Shown: positions 48,175 through 61,100 of the stretch, in pieces | Position numbering within the stretch: position 1 is the first letter of the stretch | Layout of the letters: the number at the start of each line of letters is the position of its first letter | Source of the DNA: Gossypium raimondii | Lineage: Eukaryota; Streptophyta; Magnoliopsida; Malvales; Malvaceae | Direction of reading: 5' to 3' | Assembly: GCF_025698545.1 (NCBI RefSeq) | Contig: NC_068566.1 | Coordinates: 6,059,362-6,123,361 of the forward strand | Length of the DNA stretch: 64,000 nt | Notes under the pieces: model-generated | Seen by the model: only the letters and a program-made list of their open reading frames with translations | The model's database searches: none | Told to the model about the DNA's origin: nothing | Program-made: the position numbers and the translations under genes

Positions 48175-49226
48175 CCCAATTTTCTTCAAAAAAAACATTT
48201 TAGCCACTATTTAAAAAAAAACAAACAAAAACCCTTCCTCCTCCCCTCTAAACGTCCGGCCTTTGGGTCTTCCTAGCACCGCTGTTGCGCCACCGTGGAC
48301 GGTGGCCTACGTTGCGCAACAAAGGGGCGTTCTAGTCCCCGATCTAAAACCCGATCGAAGGCAAGACTCGTTTAGCCCGGAGATCAAAAGGAAGGGCCCC
48401 CTAACTCAACCTTTCGGGCCCGATTTCAACGATGGGTAGATCCCGACGGCGGCGCAACCGAAAGACGAAACGGGTGAATCTTCTTTCTTTCCCTTTATTT
48501 ACTTCCTTTATTTACATGTGTAAACGAAAAGAAAAGAAAACAGAAAAACGGATCTACAAAACCGAAAAGAAAAGAAGAAAAAAATCACCTTGAATCTGTT
48601 TTTTTTTTGTTTTTATTTCTTTCTGTTGATATCTGTTTTTTGTTACAAAAATCGGAAGAAGAGAACCAAGTTCGTTGGCTTTTATAGCCGATTTTGCTAC
48701 TGTTTGTGTCCTTTGCTTGCTTGTTTTCTTCTTTGCAGGTGACGATGCAAGTGGCCGATATGACAAAGGCAAAGGCAGGTGTGGCAGAAGACCAAAAGTC
48801 TTCAGATGCGGCGCTAGGGCTAAGGGGCAGAAGGCTGCGGCGCTAGGGTTTCAGAAAAGTTGAAACCCTAGTTTGACTTGGTTTGCGATTGGGCCTTGGT
48901 TTGGGTTAGGCTAGTTGGGCCTCGTTTTGGGCTCCGGGTTTAGGCCTGTTGGGTTGTTTTGTAATTAGGTTGGGTTGTTTGGGTTTTGGGTATTGGGTTT
49001 GTAATTGGGCCCCGGTTCAAAAATTGGGCCCTACAATACACATTTGAAGAAATAAATACATTAGTGAAAAACAGAGATGTCTTTTACGTTACCCGTAATA
49101 TGTAGAAGTATTGGCGTAATCCCATAGGGTCATTCGGTCTAAATGCTACATAAAAAACATAAGCCAGATGACAGAACGGAAAGAACTAAGATGTAGAATA
49201 TCTTAAAATGATGTAGTCTTCATTGT

Positions 49227-49229
<3 letters not shown>

Positions 49230-49263
<34 letters not shown>
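49230..49263. repeat. (TA)n microsatellite
   Basis: About 17 TA units. The minus-strand open frame across it (SYIYIYIYIY) is an artefact of the repeat. Confidence 0.95.
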
Positions 49264-49266
<3 letters not shown>

Positions 49267-49784
49267 TTATATGATATATATCTATTTGTATACATATCAT
49301 CATCTACGTCCAAAAAGAATAAATAAAAGAAATAAAAGAGGAAAATAATAAATAAGCAAATAAGAATGAAGTTAAAAGAATCCAAATGAACAAATGAACA
49401 AATTCAAATTTGAAAAGGATCTTTCTAATCATTTTTACATTGGATAAATATAATTATTTTTGTATACAAGATATAAATATAAAATGATGTTATACCAATA
49501 ATTGTATTAATAGTTCATGAGGATTAGAATAAATCAAAATTTCATGTATAAAATTGCACAAAATCAAAATTCATATACATCTTAGCAAGCGAGTTTGGGC
49601 ACTTTATTTTCTCAAATCAAAGTCCAAAATTTTCAATTGTAAATTCCAATTTGTGCTTGAACTTTTTAACTACTTAAACTCAACAAAATTTGTTGACACA
49701 GTATTAGGGGTAAGGTGAAAGATGATAGTTTGTACAATGTTGCTAAGAGCTGATATCGATGGTTTCAAGCATTCAGGTAAGGAT

Positions 49785-50050
49785 TAGATGTGTTCATGAG
49801 CCAAATACTTAACCAGTTTTGGACAAGATAATTTAGTATTTATCAACCTCTGATTGAGTCAGACAGACCCATTTGACTGTTTAAAAGTAAAAATGCATGA
49901 AAAATGATAATGTGTTTTTATAATTAAATTTAAATAAAAATATTTTTTAAATAACAAAATGAGCCATTTGGGCGAATTGAGCTCTAGCTCAAACTTGAAC
50001 TTTTTTTTGGAAATGGGCCTAGGCCCAACTCAATCAATGAACACCTCTAG
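49785..50050. mobile_element. Probable hAT-type MITE, about 265 bp
   Basis: The left end TAGATGTGTTCATGAGCC and the inverted right end CTAGAGGTGTTCATTGATTG pair. Ends of the type TAGAGGTGTTCA are usual for plant hAT MITEs. Inside, 'gagctctagctcaaacttgaac' and 'gggcctaggcccaac' fit the group. No 8-bp target duplication could be confirmed; the right flank is altered by a tandem duplication. Confidence 0.5.
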
Positions 50051-50157
50051 TTAGAAGGCTATGGGCTTGATTTGTCGGGTTTTAATATAGAGGATTAGTC
50101 ACCTCTAGGTAGAAGGCTATGGGCTTGATTTGTCAGGTTTTAATATAGAGGATTAGT
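50042..50157 (+). repeat. Tandem duplication of a 58-bp unit
   Basis: Two copies start CACCTCTAG(T/G)TAGAAGGC and end AGAGGATTAGT, differing at two or three positions (GTTAG/GGTAG, GTCGGG/GTCAGG). The first copy begins within the right end of the MITE at 49785-50050, so the duplication took in a transposon end. Confidence 0.85.
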
Positions 50158-51216
50158 CTTGATTGGGTCTAATTGTTGGAGAGGGCTTTTATTCCTCCAA
50201 GTAGAGTTTTCTTAGTACACATGTCTTGTTACGGGAAGCAACCAGCTGGACGGTAGTGAGCCTTTAACTCTTGCACTAAGATGTGATTGAGAGGTTTGTT
50301 ATCATGTTGAGGAGTCCTCAGGTGGAGTCAATGTGACTTGGTGCTTGTCTATGTGTTATACATGAGGGAGATTGGTGTCAATCAGGGGAACAACTTATAT
50401 TTAATATATGAAGATCATGTATTGTTTGATGAGGCTTATTCTTTAGGCGAGTTATTTCTTGAAGTCGCTTTCTTATTGATATTTAGACCAGTCTTTGTTT
50501 ATCTTTGTCTAGGCAAGGGATTTATTCTCATTGTTTGGGTGAGAGGTCTCTTTCGGTGAATTCCTTCTTCCTCTTTCCCTTAATCGATGCATTTAATTTA
50601 GGTGAGAAAGTTCCATATAAGAATTGCGTCTCTTGATTGAGGGAAAGGTTATTAAACATTTTTTTATCTAATATTTAATTTGATGACAATGATATGATCT
50701 AACGAGTTGAAAGAGTAAAATTTATATGAAATAAGATTCTTGAAGGTTCATTTTATATCCTTAATAAGTGTGTATATGTCACTTGCACTATAGTAAGCGC
50801 CTCTTAGCTTTCTTTATAGCAGGGGACAAAACTTTGAGGATGCCTCATTCTTCAACAATATTCGAAGATAACAATATCTTTATGTTATCAATATGATGCT
50901 CAAACAAAATTTAATCTACACGTTTTTTGTTTATAGAAAATATACCTACACCTTTCCTTTTATTAAAAGTTTTCCTTATACTACAAATTTTGTCTCATTT
51001 AATTCGAAAAGTCTATGATTATGTGCAACATTCTTATTGGTTTGTATTATATTCTAGGATAAAATGAGATGAAATTGATAGTTTAGGTATGACTTTTGAT
51101 AAAACAATTTTAAGTATCAAGTGAAAAAAATGGTATAATTTGAGGGTCAATTTTGTGTTTAACCCTTAATAAAATGTTGTGTAGCATTAGATTTGATTAT
51201 TATAAATTATAATGTT
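50158..51216. other. Intergenic, no gene recognised
   Basis: A plus-strand frame at 50338-50559 resembles no family I know. The text around it (50160-50640) is less AT-rich and may be old repeat. Nothing else was seen. Confidence 0.4.
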
Positions 51217-51703
51217 CAGATTATGCTATTAGTGCCTATGCTATGCGTAGGCTGTGGATTTAGTCCCTTACTTTTCGCATCTTAAAACTTCATTCTTGAC
51301 CATACAATAATTGTTAAATTCGTTAAGTTAAATTTTGCTATTTCTAAAGTTTGAAGTGACAAACAAATTATCACATATGCAATGCCATGCCAATTTGTTA
51401 TTTTCATGTAATGTTCACAAAAAAACCTTTATTTAATGGTTTTAATGGTTGTCATTTGAGTTAAGACTAAAATTCAAAATTTCAAAAGCATAGGAACTAA
51501 AAATGATCAAATCGGAGAACAAAGATTAATCCACAACTTTCGGAACCAATAGTAAAATTTGACTTAACGGATTTAACTACTATCGTTTATGTCAGGATTG
51601 AAATTTCAAACTTTAAAAAGTACATGGACTAAAAATGACTAATTTAGAATGACCAAATTAGAGAATGTGCACATAGTGTAGGGACTAATAGAAAATTTTG
51701 ACC
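51217..51703. mobile_element. Mutator-like MITE, possibly two nested copies
   Basis: The left end 'ATGCTATTAGTGCCTATG' and the inverted right end 'TTTCTATTAGTCCCTACA' pair, and further in 'GGATTTAGTCCC' and 'TTAGTCCATGTAC' match. A second end-like text (ACCAATAGTAAAATTTGAC, about 51545-51563) suggests one copy inside or next to another. The family is that of 38393-38655. It sits about 450 bp upstream of the DPE1 start codon. Confidence 0.55.
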
Positions 51704-51739
51704 AATTATAATAAAAGATTTAGAAGTGAACTCTAATTT

Positions 51740-51767
51740 CCCAATCCCAATCCCAATCCCAATCCCG
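51740..51767 (+). repeat. CCCAAT hexamer repeat upstream of DPE1
   Basis: CCCAATCCCAATCCCAATCC and continuing, four to five units of CCCAAT. Each contains a CCAAT core, and the run lies about 390 bp before the DPE1 start codon. A (GA)n-rich run follows at about 51810-51825. Confidence 0.8.
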
Positions 51768-52159
51768 ATTCATTGGGCGTAAAAAAATGATATTTCTTTA
51801 ATCAGCTTTGAGAGAGAGAGAGGAGATGGGCGTGTAGGGAAATGTTCAACCTAAAATCAGACAATTTGAATGTCATTTATCATGTGATAATTTTAGTTTT
51901 TACAAGATGTGTGTTTTCGTGCACTTATGGCGCTCGGCGTGACAGCTTCACGTGCATCCCATGCTTTTAGCTTTGATTTTGGCCTAAACCTTGCTGAAGC
52001 TACCAAGTGCCACCCCCATCTGGCTGCTGCTTCCCACTAATAATTGTTACAATTATTTTGCTTTTCTGGCTAAATATAGATCGTTGGTTTTAAAAAATCA
52101 CTGTATGATTCCTCTCTCATTTATCCCTTTCCCCAATTCGCCAATGTTTGCAAATTTTC

Positions 52160-55100
52160 ATGGCGATTCCTATCCCTCTCTTGTTCTCTTCTCCCTCTTT
52201 CCTTTCCTCTCCCAAATCCTTACCTTTATTCTTCAAACCCAAAATTAACACCTCCAAATCCTTCAATCTTCACTTTCATGCTAATGTTGCCTCCTCTTCC
52301 ATTTTGACTGCTATGGAAGTCGGTGAAGATTTACCGCTTGATTATGGTGATTGGCTTCCCAAACCCGATCCAGACCAGCGCCGAAGAGCTGGCATTTTGC
52401 TCCACCCGACCTCGTTTAAGGGAGCTTATGGTATTGGTGATTTTGGTGAAGAGGCTTTTCGATTCATTGACTGGCTTCATTTAGCTGGCTGCTCCGTTTG
52501 GCAGGTATATATTGTTTCAGTTAATGTAGTTGGTTTAACGCATTGCATCTTGTAATGATAACGATATTTAGTATCCTAATCCTAATTTTGGAAAATAATT
52601 GATTGTGAATGTAGGTTCTTCCCCTTGTTCCTCCTGATGATGAGGGATCACCATATGCAGGACAGGTGTTTCTTCAGTAATATACTCTTAAATTATTTGT
52701 TTTCCTGTTTCAATAAGTAATATTAATCGATTCTGCGGATTTAAGAACGAAAAATCCTGAAAGTTTTTGGTCAATTTAGTAGGTTTTCTTTTAATTACTT
52801 GTTGAATGTATATGGGAGAGATTCAGGGTAAAACTAAGCAATTTTAAACATTTTCGTAATTTTTTGTACTATTAATATTTTAACAATACAACCGTTGACT
52901 AAAGTTATGAAACTACTTGAGTTTTACACAAGGTAAGTAAATCCCTCTCTTATATATGTATTATATATATATATATATACACTCTTAGTTGCTATACGGC
53001 ATTGTATAATTTTCCTTGATGTTTACCATTCAGGATGCAAATTGCGGTAATACTTTCTTGATTTCACTTGAAGAGCTTGTTAAAGATGGTTTGCTAACAA
53101 AGAAAGAGCTTCCACAACCAATGTGAGGAGTGTTATATATACCATTATATTCAGCTAAAATTGTAGTATGACAATAATGTTGACACTTACAATCCTACCA
53201 TATCATTTGTTCAGTGATTGTGACCGTGTGAACTATTCTATCGTCGCTAAGCTAAAGGATCCACTTATAACTAAGGTAAAGCATCTACTGAACATCACTT
53301 CTTTATTTGGTTAGCGGTGCCCAGTTCAACTCACAGCATTATTTCTTAGGCTGCAGAAAGGCTACTTTCGACTGATGGAGAACTTATAACTCAGCTTGAG
53401 ACTTTCCGTAGAGATCCTACCATATCGTGTGAGCTATTTATTTTCCATATAATTGCACCAACTACTATCACTTTCCTGTGTACTTCTAGTTTAAATATCC
53501 ACCGAGCTTCAATCTTCATTACTAAATGAATTTGATGAATATGTGGAGTTTGAGAAAGAAAGGTTTTTGGTGGAAAAAGAACATTGTTTTTTGCTGCGAT
53601 TGAAAGGGTTTGACTCTGTTTTAAAGATCATTAAGGGTTGACAAAGGTTTTGGACTTACAAGTTTTTAGCATATTTACTTTCTCATTCTTAAATCATGTA
53701 CTAGCCATTCATTTGGTGCAGCTGCTTATGGTTTTTTTTTTAATAAAAATCAAATTGTTTTCCTATGTTCTCTCCATTACTGGTATGAAATTACTGTAAC
53801 CAGATGAATTTTATACAAATCTGTTGCTGGTATCATTTGCAGTTAGCTAACAAATTAAATTCAATACCTTCTTTCACCCAAATTTCTCTGAATTTGCTTT
53901 GCAAAATCCTTGCCATTCTTTTTATGAAAGTTCTACTTTGGTGTCCTGATCCTTCCGTGCCCCTTTGTGTGTCTATCTCTGTATATAATACACAAAATCA
54001 ACTGCAAGCTTCGTTGATGATGCAGTGTATACTGAAATATTTCTGGCAAATAATATGACTGCATCTCTATATGTATAGAGCCATTCATTTATTTATGTAG
54101 CCTGACAGTTAAAGAAATCTCATAGGGAGTTGTCTACAGCAGTAAATAATTTTCAGAGAAATTTCACTTGCGTGCATGTGTGGCCTTATAAGAAGTTTTA
54201 CTTTATCCTAATTAATTAAGTAATGCTCAGGAGAATTTTTCCTTAAAAAACACACTGAGGAAGTAAAGGTAGATGTACTGATTTATCATGTTCCTTTGCA
54301 TTACCTTTGAATTTAATTTTGTGCCATTGGAGGCCTTTCTTCATGTTTTTTATTTTAATTTTTTTAGGCTGGCTTGAAGATGCAGCTTATTTTGCTGCTA
54401 TTAATGACGGTTTAAAAGCATTCAGTTGGTATGATTGGCCTGAACCTTTGAAAAATCGCCATCTTTCAGCCTTAGAAAAAATATTCGAGGAAAACAAGGA
54501 TTTCGTATGATCTGAACCTCTCTTGTTAAAAATATTGGCTCCGTGGTATCATACATTATCTACCTAATTTAGATGCTAATATTGCTACCTGCTGTTGCTT
54601 TCACTTGGCAGATAGACTTGTTCATTGCTAAACAATTCCTGTTCCAAAGGCAGTGGAAGAAAATTCGCGACTATGCACAGACAAAGGGAGTCAGCATAAT
54701 GGGAGACATGCCTATTTATGTAGGTTATCACAGTGCTGATGTTTGGGCAAATAAGAAACATTTTTTGCTGGTGAGGAGTTTATTCATGAATGAGAACTTG
54801 GTAATAGTTTAACTATGCTCTGAATCATTCAATTGTTGTTGTTTCCTGTTCTCTTTGGCAGAATAGGCATGGTTATCCTATGCTAGTCAGTGGTGTTCCT
54901 CCTGATGCCTTCAGTGATACTGGTCAGCTCTGGGGGAGGTTTGTACTGACCGGAAACAAGTTTACATGCATGTTATATAAACAATCTAATTTTCATAAAT
55001 AATGTTATCTGTGCTAGTAAAAGCAAGGTATTGTTTCATGTTCATTAATTTTGGAGATGCATCATAAATCCAATTGTATGCAGTTTTGAACTAGACGATT

Positions 55101-58100
55101 GTTTTGTATCTTCTTTTTTCACATTTCCTCTGCTGTTTTTTTTTATGCCATGGATGTCTTTTCAATCTTCTAACAAGGATAGGGACTTAGGGGCCTTTTA
55201 TTTAATACTTTTTGACAGTTGGCTAAACTCACATTATTTTAGTCATAGCCTGTTAACCTATATATGATGTTTTGCTTATACAGATATTCTGCTCTCATTT
55301 TCTTGTAGGGTATCTTTGCAGTTTAAAATTTTTATGCTAGTTTCATGCTGCACTAATCATCTTTAATTAATGTATGCTTTATTTCAGTCCTCTATATGAT
55401 TGGAAAGCCATGGAGAAAGATGGATTTTTATGGTGGATAAGTCGCATTAGACGTGCACAGACTCTATATGATGAATTCAGGATAGATCACTTTAGAGGAT
55501 TTGCTGGCTTTTGGGCTGTCCCTTCTGGTGAGATGTTGTAAACTATACTGAGCTTTTGGCGCTTGCTAGAAATGTGAAACACTGAAACCATGTTATTGAC
55601 ACAATTAATCTATGCAGAAGCGAAAGTTGCAATGGTTGGACGATGGAAGGTCAGGTTTCTAATCTGACCATGTTAAAATTTTCTTTAACTGTCCCATTTT
55701 CCACTACTGATGTTATATCCATGATAGTAGGTTGGTCCTCAAAAATCTTTGTTCGACGCCATCTCCAAAGCAGTTGGAAAGATTAATATCATAGCTGAAG
55801 ATCTGGTGCGTTCTGCTTGATAGAATATGAAGAACTTATTTTATCATTTTTCTTTCTGTAGCTTTATTTGCTTATCTCTTCTTCAAGGGAAAGTAAGTAT
55901 AAATACTTGATTTTTCAATAAGCTTAACCTGCCTATGATCAAAGTTCTTCTGGGGGCATTTCAGCTACTTTGTAGATATTGAGTAAAATATAACTGAAAA
56001 AACTCAGAGGAAAAATATTCAGTTATATTTCTACTGCTTTAGTTTATAGATTATAAAGAGAGGAATAATCATTTTAAAGGAAACAATTCCTAATTTCCTA
56101 AGAATCAGTAACTGAGATTAGTTTCTATTTACAAGAGAACTACTAGTAATAAGGTAAGGTTTCTATCCTTAATTATAGGGATTCTAACACTCACCCTCAA
56201 GCTGGAGTGTAGATGTTAATCAAACCCAGCTTGCCAATAAGTTCTTCAAACATGTTTCTGTTCAAACTTTTAGTTAACATGTCTGCAACTTGTTGTCTAG
56301 TAGGTAGGTAGGTGATGCATACTTCTCCTGAGTGTATTTTTTCTTTTATAAAGTGACGATCTATTTCCACATGTTTGGTCCGATCATGATGCACAGGATT
56401 ATGTGCTCTGCTGACAGCAGCCTGGTTGTCACAGTACATCTTCATAGGTCTGGTGTAAGACACTTTTAGTTCTCCCATAAGTCTTTGTATCCAAACTCCT
56501 TTGCATATTCCATGAGATAGTGCTCGATACTCTGCCTCTGCACTGCTGCGTGCTACCACAGACTGTTTTTTGCTCCTCCATGTCATGAGATTACCCCAAA
56601 CATAACTACAATAGCCACTTGTAGGCGTCTATCATTAATGAACACCTTGATCAGCATCGGTGTAGACTTCCACGCTTGTTGATGTCTTCTTGAAGTCTGT
56701 GGCCTTTACCGGGAGTTTCTTTTAGATATCTTAGTATTCTATATGCGACTTCGGTGCTTCTCCCTCGAGGCATGCATAAACTGACTAACAACACTCACAC
56801 TGAAGGCTATGTCTGGACGGGTGTGAGATAGGTAGATGAGCCTTCCTACTAGATGTTGATATCTCCCCCTATTGATTTCTTTTCCATCCTCATTAGTTCC
56901 CAATTTAAGATTAAACTCCATAGGAGTTTCGGCTGGTTTGTTGCCCATCAAACCAACTTCCGACAGTAAATCAAGAACATATTTCCTTTGGGAAATGAAG
57001 ATACCTTTTTTCGACCTTGCTACCTCCATACCAAGAAAATATTTAAGACTCCCCAAGTCTTTAAGTTCAAACTCTGTACCAAGAAATTCTTTCAATCTCA
57101 AAATTTAGCTCGAGTCATTTCCTGTTAATATTATATCATCGACATAAACGATAAGGATGCAGCATTTACCCTCTTCCGAGTGCTTGTAGAACATGGTGTG
57201 GTCTGCCTGTCCTTGAATGTAATTTCTGCTAGTCATAGCTTTTGCAAATCGGCTGAACCATGCTCGTGGAGATTGTTTTAACCCCTACAAGGACTTCTTC
57301 AACTTACACACTTGGTCCTTATTTTCTTCAAACCCGGGTGGGAAATCCATGTACACCTCCTCATTTAATTCCCCATTGAGAAAAGCATTTTTTACATCCA
57401 ATTGAGTCAAGTGCCAATCAAGGTTGGCAGCAAGAGATAGCAGGACCCGAACGGTGTTTAGCTTGGCAGCCGGTGCAAACGTCTCGTTGTAGTCGAGACC
57501 ATAAGTTTGGGTGAATCCCCTAGCCACAAGTCGAGCTTTGTATCGGTCAATACGGCCGTCGGGTTGAAATTTCGTAGTGAAAATCCATTTGCACCCTACG
57601 GTTTTTTTCCCTTTAGGTAGATCCGAGACTTCCCATGTTTCATTGTTTTTGAGGGCCTTCATTTCTTCCATCACGGCTTGTCTCCACTCAGCTGATTCAA
57701 GAGCCTCTTCTATATTTTTTGGAGTTTTTATAGAATCAACATTAGTCACAAAAGCTTTGTAAGACTTAGATAAATTTCCATAGGATACAAACCGAGAAAT
57801 AGGATGTTGAGTGCGACTCCTTGTACCCTTCGAATCGCAATTGGAAGATAGATGGATGGTGACGGAGGTGGGACTTCTGTTTCAAAACATTCCTCGGTTG
57901 GAGATGTAATTGGCACTGTTGTATCAGTTTTGGAAGAACGATTCCGTCGGAGTAAACTCAGTATTCTTTTTTCCTTGATCGTGGTCGTTGTACTTGGTGG
58001 AGGTATTGTTATTGGGAAGGACGGTGTTAAATTCTTGCTGCACAGGGGAAACAACAACTAAATCTGGGATAGGTTTGTTTGTGATAGTAGTAGGATCGGG

Positions 58101-61100
58101 AGGTATAATGAGGAGAGTATTAAGGGTCTCATCTTCATTAAACATCTCCCCCTGAAGATGAGATCTTGCAAAGTATGGTTCATTTTCAAAGAAGGTAACA
58201 TCCAGAGACAAACATTCAAATGCAATGTTGGTGAGTAACACTTATAGCCTTTTTGTGTAGGGGAATATCCAATGAAGATGTAGGTGTGGGCTCGAGGATC
58301 AAGTTTGGATTGATTTGGTTGATGGTTATGGACAAAAGCTTTACAAATAGAATATTTTGGTGGAAGATTAGGAACATGAAATAGAGGAAGGCCTTTAAAA
58401 GAGTATTTAGAGGTGTTTGGAAATTGAGGATTTTGATGGCATTCGGTTTATGAGATAACAGTGGAGAGGCGACTTCTCCCCACAAGTATTTTGGAACATT
58501 CATGGTGAACATTATGGCTCAAGCCACATCAAGGAGATGACGATTTTTTCTCTCAGAGATCCCGTTTTGTTGAGGAGTGTCAGGACAAGAGCTTTGGTGT
58601 ATAATACCTTGGTCAGAAAGGTATGGACTTAAGACAGAGTTAAAGTATTCTCTCCCATTGTCAGCACGGAGGGTATGTATGGTAGAGTTGAATTGGGTTA
58701 GAACCATTGAGTGAAAATTTTGGAATACTTTGGGTGTTTCAGATTTTTCTTTGAGTAGATAGACCCAACAGACCCTCGTACGATCATCAATGAATGTTAT
58801 AAACCATCTAGCCCCTGTAATATTTTTCACTCGGCTGGCTCCCTATAGGTCATTGTGGATTAACGAAAAAGGTTGGGACTGAATATGTTGTTTTAATGGG
58901 TATGACACACGGGTATGTTTAGATAATTGACAAATTTCACACTTCAAAGAATTAATACTTTTATTTCGAAATAACAACAGAAGATGTTTTTTCAAATACA
59001 CAAAGTTTGGATGTCTTAACCTACGGTGCCATAACATAATAGTGTCCTCTTTTGAAGTGGATAGAGTCAATCCCTCTTGTGTACTATTTTTATTCCAAAT
59101 ATATAGTCCATCATCAACTTTAGCAGTGCCAATCATCCTCCCCGATTTCTGTTCTTGTATCACACAACCAATTGCAGAAAATTCAGCAAGAACTTTTTCA
59201 TCCTTAGTAAGTTTACTAATTGAAAGTAAATTATAGGACAAGTTTGGGACATGTAGGACTTTATCGAGAGAAAACTCATCATTTGTACTTCTCCTATTCC
59301 ATACGGTGAGTAAGAACCGTCAGCTATGCGGATTTGAGATTTGTTATGACAAGGAGTGTAGGTGTGAAACAATGTGGAGTCACCTGTCATGTGATCGGAG
59401 GCACCCGAATCAAGTATCCAAGGAGATTGATTATTAGATTCAAAAGCAATGTTGAGGGCAGTACCTTGAGCGGCTAGAGATCCATGAGTAGTGGGAGTAC
59501 CAAGTATCTTATGGAGAGTCTCAAGCTGTGTTTTGGTTAAGCGAACATCAAGAACATCATCTGCAGAAGTGGAGGATAACATGGGAGTCTTATTATCCTT
59601 CTGTATTTTTTCAGGATAGCCATGGAGTTTGAAGCATTTTTCTTTTGTATGACCAACACGATTGCAGTGACTACACCATGGTCTTGTTGATCCAGAATCA
59701 TTTCCAAAGACGTTTTTGTTGCTGTGGACCTTTCGAGATGAGAGCGAGAGGATTGATGGGGCGGTTAGAAATCGGGGTCATAGGTGTAGGTTCCTTTGAA
59801 TCTCCCATCATGACAAGACGACGCTTTTCTTCTCTTCTAACTTCGCAAATGCTTCACCGATCGTTGGGAGAGGTGATCGCCTGAATCGACCACGGACCTC
59901 ATCTAACTCACGGTTCGATCTCGCTAAAAACTCATAAAGACGTTCATTGTTGAGATGGGTCATAAACTGTTGTGTTCTAAGCCTTCACCCCAATCTGCCT
60001 CATAGTACATATCCAGTTCTTGCCACAAAATTTTTTTGATTGTTGTAGTAGTGAGTTACCTCGAGTGTTCCTTGTCGGATATCCTTTAACTTAAGTTTGA
60101 TCTCAAATACTTGGGAGGCGTTTCCAAGATCTGAGTAGTTTTCTTTGATCGCATCCCACATGTCTTTTGCGCTTTGAAAAAAGATAGGTGCGGCTTATAT
60201 GGCCTTCCATCGAATTGATTAGCCAAGCCATTACAATTGAATTGTTGAGTTCCTAAGTGGCATAAGTAGGATCAGGTATGGTTGGTCGTGGAATTTCTCC
60301 ATTGATGTACCCTAATTTGCCACGACCACGAATCACCATAAGAACTGATTGAGACCATTGCAGGAAGTTCTTCCCATCTAGCTGATGATTGGTGATTATA
60401 AGGGAGGAATTAATTTCACCTTGAGTGATTCCCTGATTGATATTCTGAGTTATTTGTGATGTTTCAGTTTCAGAGAAATCTTCATTGATATCACCCATTG
60501 GAGGACTAAATCGAAAGAATTTTTAGGAAGGGAAATTAGAGAAAAAAAAGGACCGAATGAATCCTAAAGCTCTGATACCATGAAAAAACTCAGAGGAAAA
60601 ATATTCTGTTATATTTCTACTGCTTTAGTTTACTGGTTATAAGAGGAATAATCATTTTAAAGGAAACAATTCCTAATTTCCTAAGAATCAGTAACTGAGA
60701 TTAGTTTCTATTTACAAGGGAACTACTAGTAATAAGGTAAGCTTTCTATCCTTAATTATAGTGATTCTAACAATAACTTGTCTTTATAGTTCAATGTTCT
60801 TGCTTATATCTGCTGAAACCCCTTCTATGATGTGTTCACCCCCACAAACGGGAGGAAGATTATGTGAGCTAATGCACGAGCTAGTTCAGCGTACACTGAG
60901 CGCTGGTTTGATAATTTAGTTGATTTTGAATGGGACACAAGTTGCAGATTTTGCTGCTTGTAATTCTAGTTTGGCATTGTTTGATGCGTCATTGCTATTT
61001 CATGCTTAATTGTTTTTCTGTCTGTATGCTTAGGTGTTACATAAAAAATATAATGAGTGAAAAAGGATGGCAATCTAGATAAATCATAGTCATAATGACA

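Larger units (their letters stand above)
46230..49035 (+). mobile_element. Solo LTR of a large gypsy element, 2806 bp, TSD ATACA
   Basis: It starts TGTTGACACC and ends CAAAAATTGGGCCCTACA. ATACA at 46225-46229 is repeated exactly at 49036-49040. The left part carries GGGAGTCGCCAC, GTGTGATCGGGTCACC, TTCGGGAGTCGGTTAAGCAC and 'GAGGAAGGATTAGCACCCTC', which I know as conserved in large Tat/Ogre-like LTRs of Malvaceae. The middle is an AT-rich microsatellite-laden stretch, and the right part holds a TATA-like promoter (48167-48174). No internal genes are present, so it is a solo LTR. It interrupts a non-coding repeat. Confidence 0.85.
55995..60772 (-). mobile_element. Ty1/copia retrotransposon in DPE1 intron 11, 4778 bp, TSD ATAAC
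   Basis: LTRs are 55995-56189 and 60581-60772. ATAAC at 55990-55994 is repeated at 60773-60777. TCTGATACCA next to the right LTR is the reverse complement of TGGTATCAGA, the initiator-tRNA primer site, so the element runs right to left, antisense to DPE1. The polypurine side is the GAGGGTGAG text next to 56189. Domains follow the copia order: gag, zinc knuckle, protease, integrase, RT, RNase H. Stops and frameshifts break gag-pol in several places, so it cannot move by itself. Confidence 0.95.

Noticed and set aside
50338-50559. Hydrophobic plus-strand frame of 73 aa
   Set aside because: No family resemblance, no splice or promoter context, and it lies in repeat-derived DNA.
57852-58061. Plus-strand frame across the copia element
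   Set aside because: It lies antisense to decayed gag-pol between integrase and RT and has no family match.
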